From assembly GCA_017445875.1 (NCBI GenBank), contig JAFSRZ010000028.1, positions 18,058 to 82,057 of the forward strand: a stretch of 64,000 nt of DNA, written 5' to 3'. Source of the stretch: Oscillospiraceae bacterium. GTDB taxonomy: Bacteria; Bacillota; Clostridia; Oscillospirales; Oscillospiraceae. The notes under the pieces are model-generated. The model made no database searches and was not told the DNA's origin. It saw nothing but the letters and a program-made list of their open reading frames with translations. Position 1 is the stretch's first letter, and each line of letters begins with the position of its first letter. Below, one piece after another: positions 8,622 through 16,780 of this stretch. The position numbers were made by a program, and so were the translations under genes.

Positions 8622-9101
8622 ATGAAACCGCGTTACACACTTTTACTGCTGACGCTTCTGTTATGTCTGACGCTCACCGCCTGTAAGGAAGAACCCAAGG
8701 AGCCGCCCGATTTGCGCGGACAGTGGCAACAGGTTCTCGGCGAGGACGCGGAGCCGGACTATTACCACCTCGCCCGTATCACGGACGACTATGTAGAGAT
8801 TTACTATTACACCCCCAGCGACGGAAGCACTAATCTTTACTGGTACGGTTCGTATGAACCCCCGGAGGACGGAAAAGAGCCGTACACATGGACATCCGAA
8901 AACAAACTGCCGAAAAACATCAGTCCGCGCCTGTTCCGGTACGCGTCCAGAGACGCAAAGAAGGACTTCACCTATAAAAAGGGTCTGCTCAGTTACATGA
9001 TAGCGCCCAGTCAGGCGTTACGCATGAATGTGACCATGGAACGCGTACAGGAGGAAGTCGAAATCCGGGGCGAGGTTCCGCAGCCCGAAGCCATGCCATA
9101 A
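8622..9101 (+). CDS. Small lipoprotein of unknown function
   Basis: This 159-residue protein begins with a type II signal peptide, MKPRYTLLLLTLLLC, and the lipobox LTAC, so the mature protein should be lipid-anchored at Cys21 outside the membrane. The rest is acidic and Tyr-rich (DYYHLARITDDYVEIYYY) and may form a beta-rich domain; no family was recognised. The start follows GGGAGGCATAAACAATCC and lies 7 bases after the nuclease gene, suggesting coexpression, but no functional link is evident. Confidence 0.8.
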   Translation: MKPRYTLLLLTLLLCLTLTACKEEPKEPPDLRGQWQQVLGEDAEPDYYHLARITDDYVEIYYYTPSDGSTNLYWYGSYEPPEDGKEPYTWTSENKLPKNISPRLFRYASRDAKKDFTYKKGLLSYMIAPSQALRMNVTMERVQEEVEIRGEVPQPEAMP

Positions 9102-9106
9102 CGCAA

Positions 9107-9127
9107 GCCCTCCCCGCACGGGGAGGC
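9107..9127. repeat. CCTCCCC/GGGGAGG hairpin between lipoprotein gene and cls
   Basis: CCTCCCC (9109-9115) and GGGGAGG (9120-9126) form a 7-bp stem with a 4-base loop and no T-run. It resembles one arm of the palindromic units at 34696 and 34803 and may be a partial copy of the same dispersed repeat, or a weak attenuator. Confidence 0.5.
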
Positions 9128-9168
9128 GAACACAGACAGAGAGGAGGCGAACAGAAGGGAGTTTTCAC

Positions 9169-10755
9169 ATGTCGGGTTACTGGAAGCCGTCCCCGCCGGA
9201 CGCAAAACAGGAGGCGGAACAGCGTGTGGAACGCCGCATTTCCGCGACAGTCTCCATTTTCGTCTGCGTGGCGACGGTCGTCGGACAGATTGCCATTACG
9301 CTTCTGCTGACGGCCTTCCTGCGCGAAAACGCCGGATATGTCTATCTACTGTCACAAATCGCGGCGCTGGCCGTGGCGCTGTGGGTGTACCAGCGTCCGG
9401 GAAGCCCAAGTTACAAGTTAGCGTGGATGTGTCTGCTGACCGCGACGCCCGTGCCGGGTATGATACTGTTCTGTTTCTGGGGCGGTACGCGGCAGTCGAA
9501 ACGATTGAGCCTCAAACCCGTCCCGCCCGTGCCGGAGAGCCGCGAACGCCGTCTTGACTATGCCCGGAATTTGTCGGCACTCCGCGGACGTTCCCCGGCG
9601 TGGGGACGCCTCGCCGCGTACCTCATGAAACGCGACTGCTGGCTTTTCCGCGACACCACGGCGCGTTACTTCCCGGATGGCGCGGCGTTCTTTGACAGTC
9701 TCATAGCCGATATCCGCCGCGCCCAACGCTACGTGTTTCTGGAATACTATATCTTGGCGGAGGGGCGCGTGTGGGACGCCCTTTTCGACGCCCTGCGCGA
9801 ACGCGCCGCCGCCGGGGTGGAAATCCGTATCATTTTTGACGACTTCGGGAATTTGTTCCGCTTCTCCGGCGACGCGCTCCAAGCACTCCGGGACGCCCAT
9901 ATCGACGCGCAAATGTTCAACCCCGTACACCGCTATATCGGGCGCGTGTACTTCAACTACCGCGACCACCGGAAAATAGCCGTCATCGACGGAGAAACGG
10001 CGTACACGGGCGGAATCAATCTCGCCGACGAGTACGCGAACCTTGTGGAACGCTTCGGACACTGGAAAGACAGCGCCGTCCGCTTACACGGTTCGGGGGC
10101 GTGGGGTTTTGCGGCGTACTTTATCCGGCTTTGGAAAATGCTGGGGCGTACGCTGTCACACTCCGACGACGACTACCGCCCCCGCCGGACATTTCCTCCG
10201 GCGTCGGGGTACTGTCAGCCGTTTTCCGACGGTCCTTTCCGCAATCCCGACTACCCCATAGAGGAAACGTATCTGCAACTGATTTCGTCCGCGCAACGCA
10301 CATTGTATATCACAACGCCCTATTACGCCGTGGAGGAGGCCATACAGACGGCGCTATGTATCGCGGCGGACGCCGGGGTAGACGTGCGTCTGTGCGTACC
10401 GGCGATTCCAGACCACAAGTTAGCGTACCTTGTCGCGGAAACCTACTGGGGACAGTTACTCCGGCACGGCGTCCGCATTTACCGCTATACGCCCGGATTT
10501 CTGCACGCGAAAAGCGTACTTGTGGACGGGGAAGCCGCCCTTGTCGGTTCCACGAACATGGATTACCGCACGTTCCAGCTACACTATGAATGCGGCGTTG
10601 TCCTGTACCACATGCCGGTTATTCGGGACATTCAGCGGGACTTGGAAAGCGTCATGCAACAAAGCGAACTGTACACGCTGGAGGCGTGGGAAGCGCGTCC
10701 GTGGTCACGACGCCTTACGGCGTCCGTGCTGAAACTCGGCGCAATCTGGTTATAA
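9169..10755 (+). CDS. cls: Cardiolipin synthase, phospholipase D family
   Basis: This 528-residue protein has N-terminal transmembrane segments (about residues 25-50, 54-74 and 83-104) and two HKD catalytic motifs: HRKIAVID (His267, Lys269, Asp274) and HAKSVLVD (His446, Lys448, Asp453), each followed by a G-G/S-x-N segment. It should condense two phosphatidylglycerol molecules into cardiolipin and glycerol at the membrane. The ATG follows GAAGGGAGTTTTCAC. Length and architecture are normal for a Firmicutes Cls. The nnrD gene follows 15 bases later. Confidence 0.95.
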   Translation: MSGYWKPSPPDAKQEAEQRVERRISATVSIFVCVATVVGQIAITLLLTAFLRENAGYVYLLSQIAALAVALWVYQRPGSPSYKLAWMCLLTATPVPGMILFCFWGGTRQSKRLSLKPVPPVPESRERRLDYARNLSALRGRSPAWGRLAAYLMKRDCWLFRDTTARYFPDGAAFFDSLIADIRRAQRYVFLEYYILAEGRVWDALFDALRERAAAGVEIRIIFDDFGNLFRFSGDALQALRDAHIDAQMFNPVHRYIGRVYFNYRDHRKIAVIDGETAYTGGINLADEYANLVERFGHWKDSAVRLHGSGAWGFAAYFIRLWKMLGRTLSHSDDDYRPRRTFPPASGYCQPFSDGPFRNPDYPIEETYLQLISSAQRTLYITTPYYAVEEAIQTALCIAADAGVDVRLCVPAIPDHKLAYLVAETYWGQLLRHGVRIYRYTPGFLHAKSVLVDGEAALVGSTNMDYRTFQLHYECGVVLYHMPVIRDIQRDLESVMQQSELYTLEAWEARPWSRRLTASVLKLGAIWL

Positions 10756-10770
10756 TTAGGAGAAATACAG

Positions 10771-11652
10771 ATGGAGCAAGACAAAACGACAATTCAAGTG
10801 GGCGTATCGTTTGCCCGTTGCGCACTGCCGCCGCGCAAGCCCGACGGGCATAAAGGCGACTTCGGCAAAGTATTCTTAGTCGGCGGCTCGCGGGCGTACA
10901 CCGGCGCGCCGTATCTGATGGCGTCGGCGACTGTGGGTTCGGGTTGCGGACTGGTATTCTTAGGCGTTCCGGGCGGTATCTGGACTGTAGAGGCGTCGCG
11001 CTGTTTGGCGTCGATTCCCGTGGCGCTCGGCGACGCCGACGCCCTGACGCCCGACGCTCTCCCCGCGCTCACCGGACAGTTACAGGCCTGTGACGTACTC
11101 GCAATCGGCCCCGGTCTCGGACGCTTCGCGGGCGTCGCGGATACCGTGTGTTCCGTCCTGCGCGACACGCCGAAACCGGTTGTCTTGGACGCCGACGGCA
11201 TAAACGCGCTTAACGGACATATACATATACTGTCGGAGCGGCGCGGACGCGTCACGATTCTGACGCCCCACGAGGGGGAGTTCTCGCGTCTGCTGGGCAA
11301 ACCTGTCACTGACCGCGTACAACAGGCGCGTGACTTCGCCACGACATACGGCTGTGTGTTAGTCCTGAAAGGACACCGCACAGTCACCGCCACGCCGTCG
11401 GGGACAGTGCTTGTGAACACAACCGGAAATTCCGGGCTGTCGAAAGGCGGTAGCGGCGACGTGCTGACAGGCCTTATCGCGTCGCTGTTAGCGCAAGGCG
11501 CGACGCCCGTACAGGCCGCCGCCGGGGGTGTCTGGATTCACGGACGCGCCGCCGATTACGCCGCCAATACGCTTACGCCGTACGCTATGACGCCGCTGGA
11601 TATAATCGGGGCGTTCCCGCTGGTGTTCGCCGAACTCATGGAGACGGATTGA
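10771..11652 (+). CDS. nnrD: ADP/ATP-dependent NAD(P)H-hydrate dehydratase
   Basis: This 293-residue ribokinase-fold protein repairs hydrated NAD(P)H. Visible motifs are GDFGKVFLVGGS (residues 29-40), TPHEGEF (165-171) and the nucleotide-binding NSGLSKGGSGDVLTG (220-234, catalytic Asp230). It lacks the NnrE epimerase domain that is fused to it in many bacteria, so the epimerase must be encoded elsewhere. The ATG follows TTAGGAGAAATACAG. In clostridia this gene often lies just upstream of a lipoprotein gene and alr, and the same order is seen here. Confidence 0.93.
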   Translation: MEQDKTTIQVGVSFARCALPPRKPDGHKGDFGKVFLVGGSRAYTGAPYLMASATVGSGCGLVFLGVPGGIWTVEASRCLASIPVALGDADALTPDALPALTGQLQACDVLAIGPGLGRFAGVADTVCSVLRDTPKPVVLDADGINALNGHIHILSERRGRVTILTPHEGEFSRLLGKPVTDRVQQARDFATTYGCVLVLKGHRTVTATPSGTVLVNTTGNSGLSKGGSGDVLTGLIASLLAQGATPVQAAAGGVWIHGRAADYAANTLTPYAMTPLDIIGAFPLVFAELMETD

Positions 11653-11667
11653 CAGGAGGCTTATAGA

Positions 11668-12273
11668 GTGCGAAAGCGTTTTTTCGCACAAATGATAATG
11701 ATATGTCTTGTGCTGTCGGCATGCGGCGGCGGAGAACGTCAGAACGGCGCGGACGCGTTCCGCGCACGCTATCAGACCATGCGCGGCTGTGACATGACCG
11801 CCACGGTACGCTGTACGGAGTACGGCGCGCCTTGGGAGGCCGTGCTACACTGCGCGTACGCCTCCGACGGCGAACGCGTCATAGAGGTGGTGTCGCCCGA
11901 CACAATAGCGGGCGTCAAGGTGATTCTCGACGGCGACTCCCGGCAACTGCAAGCGGACGGGCGACGCCTCAACGCCGGACGTGTCAGCGCGGAAGGGATT
12001 AGTCCCGCCGACGCGCTCCCGGCGCTTCTGGACGCGCTCCGCGACGGCTGGCTTTTGGAACAAAACGCCGAGGACTGGAACGGCGTCCCGTGTGTGCGTC
12101 TGACCGTGGACACGTCCGGCGCGGCGGGCGGGAAACTGTTTTACACGCTGTGGCTGAAACAGTCGGACGGAACCCCGCTGCGCGGAGAAATCGCCGCCGA
12201 CGACCAAACTGTAATGACAGCGGACTTTACATCGTTCTCATTTTCTGATATAATAGAAGAAACGGTTTCTTGA
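11668..12273 (+). CDS. GerS/LolA-like lipoprotein
   Basis: This 201-residue protein begins at a GTG preceded by CAGGAGGCTTATAGA. It has a lipoprotein signal peptide with lipobox LSAC (mature Cys near residue 19). The body follows a LolA-type pattern: an early DMTATVRC strand, the central segment VVSPDTIAGVKVILDG, and a late LFYTLWLKQSDGTPLRGEI. Position and layout match gerS of Clostridioides difficile, which encodes a germination lipoprotein and sits directly upstream of alr2. Family membership is inferred from pattern and synteny; a role in germination is only suggested. Confidence 0.65.
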   Translation: MRKRFFAQMIMICLVLSACGGGERQNGADAFRARYQTMRGCDMTATVRCTEYGAPWEAVLHCAYASDGERVIEVVSPDTIAGVKVILDGDSRQLQADGRRLNAGRVSAEGISPADALPALLDALRDGWLLEQNAEDWNGVPCVRLTVDTSGAAGGKLFYTLWLKQSDGTPLRGEIAADDQTVMTADFTSFSFSDIIEETVS

Positions 12274-12299
12274 ACCGTGTTCAAGAAGGAGGAATTTTC

Positions 12300-13475
12300 A
12301 TGGAAGAAGAAATACTGCGCCGGACGTGGGCGGAAATCGACATGGACGCCCTCTCCCACAATTACCGGGTGGCGCGGGACAAAATCGGCGCGGATGTCCG
12401 CTATTTGGGCGTCGTCAAGGCCGACGCCTACGGTCATGGGGCGGTGCAAGTCTCGCGGAAACTGCAAATGTTAGGCTGTGACTACTTAGCGGTGTCCAGT
12501 CTCGACGAGGCGCGGGAACTCCGGCGCGGCGGCATTACGACACCCGTACTGATTCTCGGTCACACGCCCCCCGAAATGACGCCGCAACTGATTCACTACA
12601 ATCTGACGCAGACTGTCTCCGCGCTCGCCAAAGCGGAGGAGTACAGTCAGGCGGCGGAGACAGTCGGCGGCGTCCTGCGGGTACATATCAAAGTGGATAC
12701 GGGCATGTCACGATTGGGCTTTCTGGTGCGCGGGGAACACTTCGCGGGCGGCGTGGACGCTATCGCCAAGGCCTGCGCGTTGCCGTGTCTCGACGCGGAA
12801 GGTATCTTCACGCACTTTTCCACGTCCGATTCCGACGCCCCCGATGACCGCGCCTACGCTATGGAACAGTTCGACGTGTTTACAAGCGTGCTGGACGCCC
12901 TCGCCGCACGCGGACGCCGTTTCCGTCTCCGGCACTGTGCCAACAGCGGCGCGTTAGCCCGTTACCCCGAAACGTATCTTGACATGGTGCGTCCGGGTAT
13001 CGCGCTCTACGGCCTCGGCGACGACGCCGCCGCGCTCGGACTGCGTCCGGTGATGTCGCTGTACTCCTGCGTGTCGACAATCAAAGTCTTTGACGCGGAC
13101 ACGCCTATCAGTTACGGACGCCTGTACCGTACCCCGGACAGACGCCGCGTCGGGGTACTGCCCATCGGCTACGCCGACGGACTTTTCCGGGGCTTCTCGA
13201 ACCGTCTCAAACTCTGGACGCCGTACGGCTCCGCGCCGATTCTTGGACGTATCTGCATGGACATGACCATGATTGACCTGTCCGCACTGCCGGAAATCCA
13301 CGTCGGCGACACATTAGAGATATTCGGCGCTCATCAGTCCGCCGACGCCCTCGCCGCCATGCTGGATACGATTCCCTATGAACTTGTCTGCGCCGTCAGT
13401 AAACGCGTCCCGCGCCTCTACATGGAACACGGACAGGTCACGGAATGCAGTCTCCGAATTTTGGGACAGGCCTGA
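12300..13475 (+). CDS. alr: Alanine racemase
   Basis: This 391-residue protein has the PLP-lysine motif VVKADAYGHGA (Lys40), the catalytic Tyr region PISYGRLYRT and the RICMDMTMIDLS segment of fold-type III alanine racemases. It interconverts L- and D-alanine for peptidoglycan and, in spore formers, affects germination. The ATG at 12300 follows AAGAAGGAGGAATTTTC; an in-frame codon at 12270 lacks such a site. It follows the GerS-like gene by 26 bases and probably shares its transcript; a T-tailed terminator follows. Confidence 0.96.
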   Translation: MEEEILRRTWAEIDMDALSHNYRVARDKIGADVRYLGVVKADAYGHGAVQVSRKLQMLGCDYLAVSSLDEARELRRGGITTPVLILGHTPPEMTPQLIHYNLTQTVSALAKAEEYSQAAETVGGVLRVHIKVDTGMSRLGFLVRGEHFAGGVDAIAKACALPCLDAEGIFTHFSTSDSDAPDDRAYAMEQFDVFTSVLDALAARGRRFRLRHCANSGALARYPETYLDMVRPGIALYGLGDDAAALGLRPVMSLYSCVSTIKVFDADTPISYGRLYRTPDRRRVGVLPIGYADGLFRGFSNRLKLWTPYGSAPILGRICMDMTMIDLSALPEIHVGDTLEIFGAHQSADALAAMLDTIPYELVCAVSKRVPRLYMEHGQVTECSLRILGQA

Positions 13476-13485
13476 AACTATACAA

Positions 13486-13519
13486 CCCTCTCCCGAAGGG
13501 GAGGGCAAGCAATTTTTTT
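13486..13519 (+). terminator. Terminator after alr
   Basis: CCCTCTCCC and GGGGAGGG pair around GAA, and a run of seven T follows at 13513-13519. It separates alr from mazF. Confidence 0.8.
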
Positions 13520-13619
13520 GAAACTTACATTTACCGCTTTCGGCTCCGCACGTCCGCGCCCGGCACGGCATAGGATGTCAGGGCGGCGATACGGAATTTG
13601 TACCGCGCACGGGTATAAA

Positions 13620-13675
13620 TTCCGTCCCTGTGTGGGAGACTGAAAGTGGCCCTGTCGCGGGTCTCCGGGACAGCG
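13620..13675 (+). other. Possible structured leader of mazF
   Basis: Two short helices interleave: GGAGAC (13635-13640) with GTCTCC (13661-13666), and CTGTC (13652-13656, inside the first loop) with GACAG (13669-13673, outside it). This is the topology of an H-type pseudoknot about 30 bases before the mazF start. It could be chance in GC-rich DNA; no known riboswitch class was recognised. Confidence 0.35.
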
Positions 13676-13704
13676 GGTACTTCTTTCGGTGGAGTGTGAA
13701 CTTT

Positions 13705-14073
13705 GTGGATACGACTGTCAAACGCGGCGATATTTACTACGCCGACCTCTCCCCCGTGGTAGGCAGTGAACAAGGCGGCGTCCGGCCTGTGCTGATTATC
13801 CAGAACGATACCGGCAACCGCTACAGCCCCACTGTGATTGCGGCGGCGATTACTTCCCAGACCGGGAAGGCACGCCTCCCCACTCACATAGACCTTCCGG
13901 TCAACGCGAACTCCGGCCTCAGTCGGAACTCCGTAATTCTGCTTGAGCAGATTCGCACGCTCGACAAAAAGCGTCTGCGTGAACGGATGGGACACGTTGA
14001 GGAGAACATGATGACCAAAGTGGACGCGGCAATAGCTGTCAGTTTCGGCCTGCCGCACGACCAACTGGTATAA
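13705..14073 (+). CDS. mazF: MazF/NdoA-type endoribonuclease toxin
   Basis: This 122-residue protein has the PemK/MazF fold with the conserved opening [21 protein letters not shown], then RPVLIIQND and [14 protein letters not shown]. MazF cuts single-stranded mRNA at short sequence motifs. The best start is a GTG at 13705, ten bases after GGTGGAG; a GTG at 13696 is too close to that site. In Bacillus and many clostridia mazF follows alr with mazE between them. Here the 228 bases between alr and mazF contain no credible antitoxin gene, so the toxin looks orphan. Confidence 0.9.
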   Translation: MDTTVKRGDIYYADLSPVVGSEQGGVRPVLIIQNDTGNRYSPTVIAAAITSQTGKARLPTHIDLPVNANSGLSRNSVILLEQIRTLDKKRLRERMGHVEENMMTKVDAAIAVSFGLPHDQLV

Positions 14074-14077
14074 CGCG

Positions 14078-14107
14078 ACGCCCTCCCGGATTTCGCCGGG
14101 AGGGCGT
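14078..14107 (+). terminator. Terminator after mazF
   Basis: ACGCCCTCCCGG (14078-14089) and CCGGGAGGGCGT (14096-14107) form a perfect 12-bp stem with a 6-base loop, followed by TGTC. It begins four bases after the mazF stop. Confidence 0.8.
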
Positions 14108-14135
14108 TGTCATCGCGCTTTGTACGAAAACATAG

Positions 14136-14178
14136 GATATACTCGAAAGCGGCAAAGTTTGCCGTCGTTGAGTATATC
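14136..14178. other. Symmetric two-stage hairpin upstream of the STAS gene
   Basis: GATATACTC (14136-14144) pairs with GAGTATATC (14170-14178), and inside them GGCAAA (14151-14156) pairs with TTTGCC (14158-14163), leaving a symmetric 6+6 internal loop. It sits between the mazF terminator and the next promoter. No known element was recognised; it could be an operator or a structured RNA. Confidence 0.45.
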
Positions 14179-14218
14179 ATGCGCGAAAATGTGATATAAC
14201 TGCCACAAATATAAATTC

Positions 14219-14247
14219 TTGACATTTCGCGTGATTTGCGTTATTAT
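14219..14247 (+). promoter_or_regulatory. Promoter of the STAS gene
   Basis: A perfect TTGACA (14219-14224), 17-base spacer, then TATTAT (14242-14247). About 110 bases of leader precede the ATG at 14363. Confidence 0.75.
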
Positions 14248-14362
14248 GCGCGTGAGTACCACATGTTCAGGAATGGCGCGACCCGGTTTCGCGTTACAGG
14301 TTTCTATCTGTGATTCAGTTCCGCCAACCATGAAGAGCCAATTTTGAAAGGAGCAAACAATT

Positions 14363-14668
14363 ATGGCAATGACAATCAACATGAACCGCGACGGCGAAAA
14401 TTTGACAGTCGCTCTGGAAGGGCGTCTGGACACCACAACCGCGCCGCAACTGGAAGGCAAACTCCGTCCCGTTCTCGCCGACGGCGTGGAAAATCTGACG
14501 ATAGACTTGGAGACGCTGGATTATGTCTCGTCCGCCGGTCTGCGCGTCCTGCTCACCGCCCAGAAAATCATGAACAAGCAGGGGGAAATGACCGTCCGCA
14601 ACGTCAACGACGCCGTGATGGAAGTCTTTGAAGTCACGGGCTTCGTCGACCTGCTCAACATTGAATAA
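14363..14668 (+). CDS. STAS-domain anti-sigma factor antagonist
   Basis: This 101-residue single STAS domain resembles SpoIIAA/RsbV. The phosphoacceptor region YVSSAGLRVLL is intact, with Ser56/Ser57 as the likely site phosphorylated by a partner kinase. In such partner-switching modules the unphosphorylated antagonist frees a sigma factor or another target from an anti-sigma kinase. The start follows TTGAAAGGAGCAAACAATT. The next gene is the presumed partner ATPase, which is interrupted by a stop codon. No sigma-factor gene is nearby, so the target is not sigma F by synteny. Confidence 0.9.
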   Translation: MAMTINMNRDGENLTVALEGRLDTTTAPQLEGKLRPVLADGVENLTIDLETLDYVSSAGLRVLLTAQKIMNKQGEMTVRNVNDAVMEVFEVTGFVDLLNIE

Positions 14669-14801
14669 GACTCTTGACGGCGCGGGGAGGACTGCGACGC
14701 GTAATGCCCACGCCGGCAAGGATTCTCCGCGGCGTTCGGGCGAATATCGACGTTACGATGCTTTGCCCGCGTTTTCACTGACAGGGACGGGGGGAATTTT
14801 T

Positions 14802-15203
14802 GTGCCTACATTAAAAATCGCGGCCAAAAGGGAAAACGCGGAACAGGTCATGGCCTTTGTGGACGGGCAGTTAGAAGCGCATGACTGTTCCATAAAGTCC
14901 CAAACGCAACTCGACATTGCCGTGGACGAACTGTTTACCAACATTGCCAGTTACGCCTACGGCGCGGAAACGGGCGAGGCGGTCATTTAAATGGAGTTCC
15001 CGGACGGCTTCGCGGAAATCACGTTCCGGGACTGGGGGACGCCCTATAATCCGCTGGCGCGTCCCGACCCGGACGTGACGCTTCCGGCGGAGGAACGGCA
15101 AATCGGCGGGCTGGGCGTGTACATGGTCAAAAAGAGCATGGACGCCGTTTCCTACCGCTATGAGGACGGGCAAAACGTCCTGACCATACGTCGGCAACTG
15201 TGA
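14802..15203 (+). pseudogene. Anti-sigma (RsbW/SpoIIAB-like) ATPase interrupted by an in-frame TAA
   Basis: A GTG start at 14802 after ACGGGGGGAATTTTT opens a GHKL-type ATPase. The first 62 codons carry the N-box DELFTNIASYAYG. A TAA at 14988-14990 then stops the frame, and the same frame resumes at once with ATG at 14991, giving the D-x-G segment FRDWGTPYNPL and the second glycine box GGLGVYMVKKSMDAV up to a stop at 15203. Together the halves make a normal ~133-codon domain, so one substitution (for example AAA to TAA) would explain the break. Alternatives are a sequencing error, stop readthrough, or reinitiation at the adjacent ATG giving two chains. As written, neither half holds a full ATP site. 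Confidence 0.75.
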
Positions 15204-15287
15204 ACAGGTACCGCAATTCCCGGAACGCGTGGGAGCGCGAAGTTTTCGCGGGCGTTCCGTAAACGCAAGACGGAGGGACAAACACAA

Positions 15288-16589
15288 ATGGACACGGATA
15301 AAAACGTGATACAGGAACGGATTATCCGGGACATGTCGGACGGCGTGATAGTTATCGGGCTGAACGGGCATATTGAGCAAATCAACCCCAAGGCCTGTGA
15401 ACTTCTGGGACTGTCCGAAAAAAAGGTCATCGGGAAACCGTTTGCGCGATTCTTTTTTGAGTATGAGGAAAACGACGCTTTCTCCCAGACTGTCCTTGAC
15501 GCGATTTACGAAAGCGGTACGCTTCATGTCTCGGTGGTTCCCTATTTCAACGGCGGGGAGACAAGATATCTGCATGTGACGACTTCTTTCCTGCACGACG
15601 ACGACCGGCGCGTCGGCGTGATTGCCGTTTTAGCCGATATTAACGAACTCGTCCGCCTGCGTAACGAGTTGCAAATCAAAAATCAGCAGATTACAACCTT
15701 GCTGGATTCCATGGTGACAGCGCTGTCCAGCGCTATCGACGAACGTTCCCCCTATACCGCCAACCATACAAAAAATATGGCGCGTTTTGCCGAGGCCTTT
15801 TTGGACTGGCTGCCCCAACAGGACGCCCCGTGGCGGTTGGAAGGCGAACAGCGTCGGGCGTTCATAATGAGCGTATGGCTGCACGACGTGGGCAAATTGA
15901 CGGTGCCTCTGCACGTCATGGACAAGGCCGACCGTTTAGGGAATGGACTGGAGGAAGTCCGGGAACGCCTGCGCGTGATAGGCCTGCTGAACCGTCTCGC
16001 CGAAGCGGAGGGCGATATCGACGCCGCGGAGGTCGCCCGCCGCCGTCAGGAATTGGAGGAAACACGGGAATTTATTGAGCGGATTAACAAGGCGGGCTTT
16101 CTCCCTGATGAGGATTTCCAGCGCGTGGACGCGCTCGCGGCGCGTACTTATACGGACGAACACGGCGCTACCTGTCCGTGGATTACCGAAGAGGAGCGCG
16201 TGAAACTGTCCATCCGAAAGGGAACGCTGACAACCGCCGAACGGGCAATCATGCAAAGTCACGCCGCCGTAACACAGCGCATTCTCAGCCACATTTCTTT
16301 CCCCGATTCCTACAAGAATGTCCCCATGTGGGCGGGCGCGCACCATGAACAACTCAACGGACACGGATACCCCGACGGCCTGACAGCGGACGACATCCCC
16401 ATAGAAGTGCGGCTGTTGACCATTCTGGACATATTCGAGGCGCTGACGGCGAAAGACCGTCCCTATAAAAAGCCGTTCTCGCCCGAAAGAGCCTTGGCAA
16501 TCCTACACAGCATGGTCGACGAAGGCGCGGTTGACCGTGACATGCTGTCACTGTTCGAGCAAAGCCGCGCTTGGGAAGGCGTCGTATGA
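15288..16589 (+). CDS. PAS and HD-GYP domain protein
   Basis: This 433-residue cytoplasmic protein has an N-terminal PAS domain (about residues 8-120), a short coiled linker, and an HD-GYP domain. The HD pair is in SVWLHDVGK (His199-Asp200), with an upstream His in TANHTKN and later AHHEQLNGHGYPDG (GYP at 360-362). An insertion of roughly 95 residues (about 213-310) separates the HD and GYP parts. HD-GYP proteins commonly hydrolyse cyclic di-GMP or related nucleotides; activity here is inferred. The PAS domain suggests a small-molecule or redox signal. The ATG follows CGGAGGGACAAACACAA. It lies next to the STAS/ATPase pair and may belong to the same signalling unit. Confidence 0.88.
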   Translation: MDTDKNVIQERIIRDMSDGVIVIGLNGHIEQINPKACELLGLSEKKVIGKPFARFFFEYEENDAFSQTVLDAIYESGTLHVSVVPYFNGGETRYLHVTTSFLHDDDRRVGVIAVLADINELVRLRNELQIKNQQITTLLDSMVTALSSAIDERSPYTANHTKNMARFAEAFLDWLPQQDAPWRLEGEQRRAFIMSVWLHDVGKLTVPLHVMDKADRLGNGLEEVRERLRVIGLLNRLAEAEGDIDAAEVARRRQELEETREFIERINKAGFLPDEDFQRVDALAARTYTDEHGATCPWITEEERVKLSIRKGTLTTAERAIMQSHAAVTQRILSHISFPDSYKNVPMWAGAHHEQLNGHGYPDGLTADDIPIEVRLLTILDIFEALTAKDRPYKKPFSPERALAILHSMVDEGAVDRDMLSLFEQSRAWEGVV

Positions 16590-16613
16590 CGCTTCCTTAT
16601 ATGGCGTCTCAAA

Positions 16614-16676
16614 ACAGGAAGTTGAGCGCAAAAACTACCGGGCAGACACAACCGCCTCTCTGGTAGTTTGTCCTGT
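16614..16676 (+). terminator. Long hairpin after the HD-GYP gene
   Basis: AAACTACC (16632-16639) pairs with GGTAGTTT (16662-16669), and flanking ACAGGA (16614-16619) pairs with TCCTGT (16671-16676). There is no long T-run, so it is either a weak terminator or a structured RNA end. Confidence 0.45.
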
Positions 16677-16692
16677 TGTACCGCGCCCGTAC

Positions 16693-16721
16693 TTGACATT
16701 TTCCACGTCATAGTATATCCT
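16693..16721 (+). promoter_or_regulatory. Promoter of the DUF1622 gene
   Basis: A perfect TTGACA (16693-16698), 17-base spacer, TATCCT (16716-16721). It precedes the ATG at 16781. Confidence 0.65.
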
Positions 16722-16780
16722 GAAACGCGGAATATGCCGGAATCCCGGCGTAACAATCATCATATGGAGGGATTTTGTTC

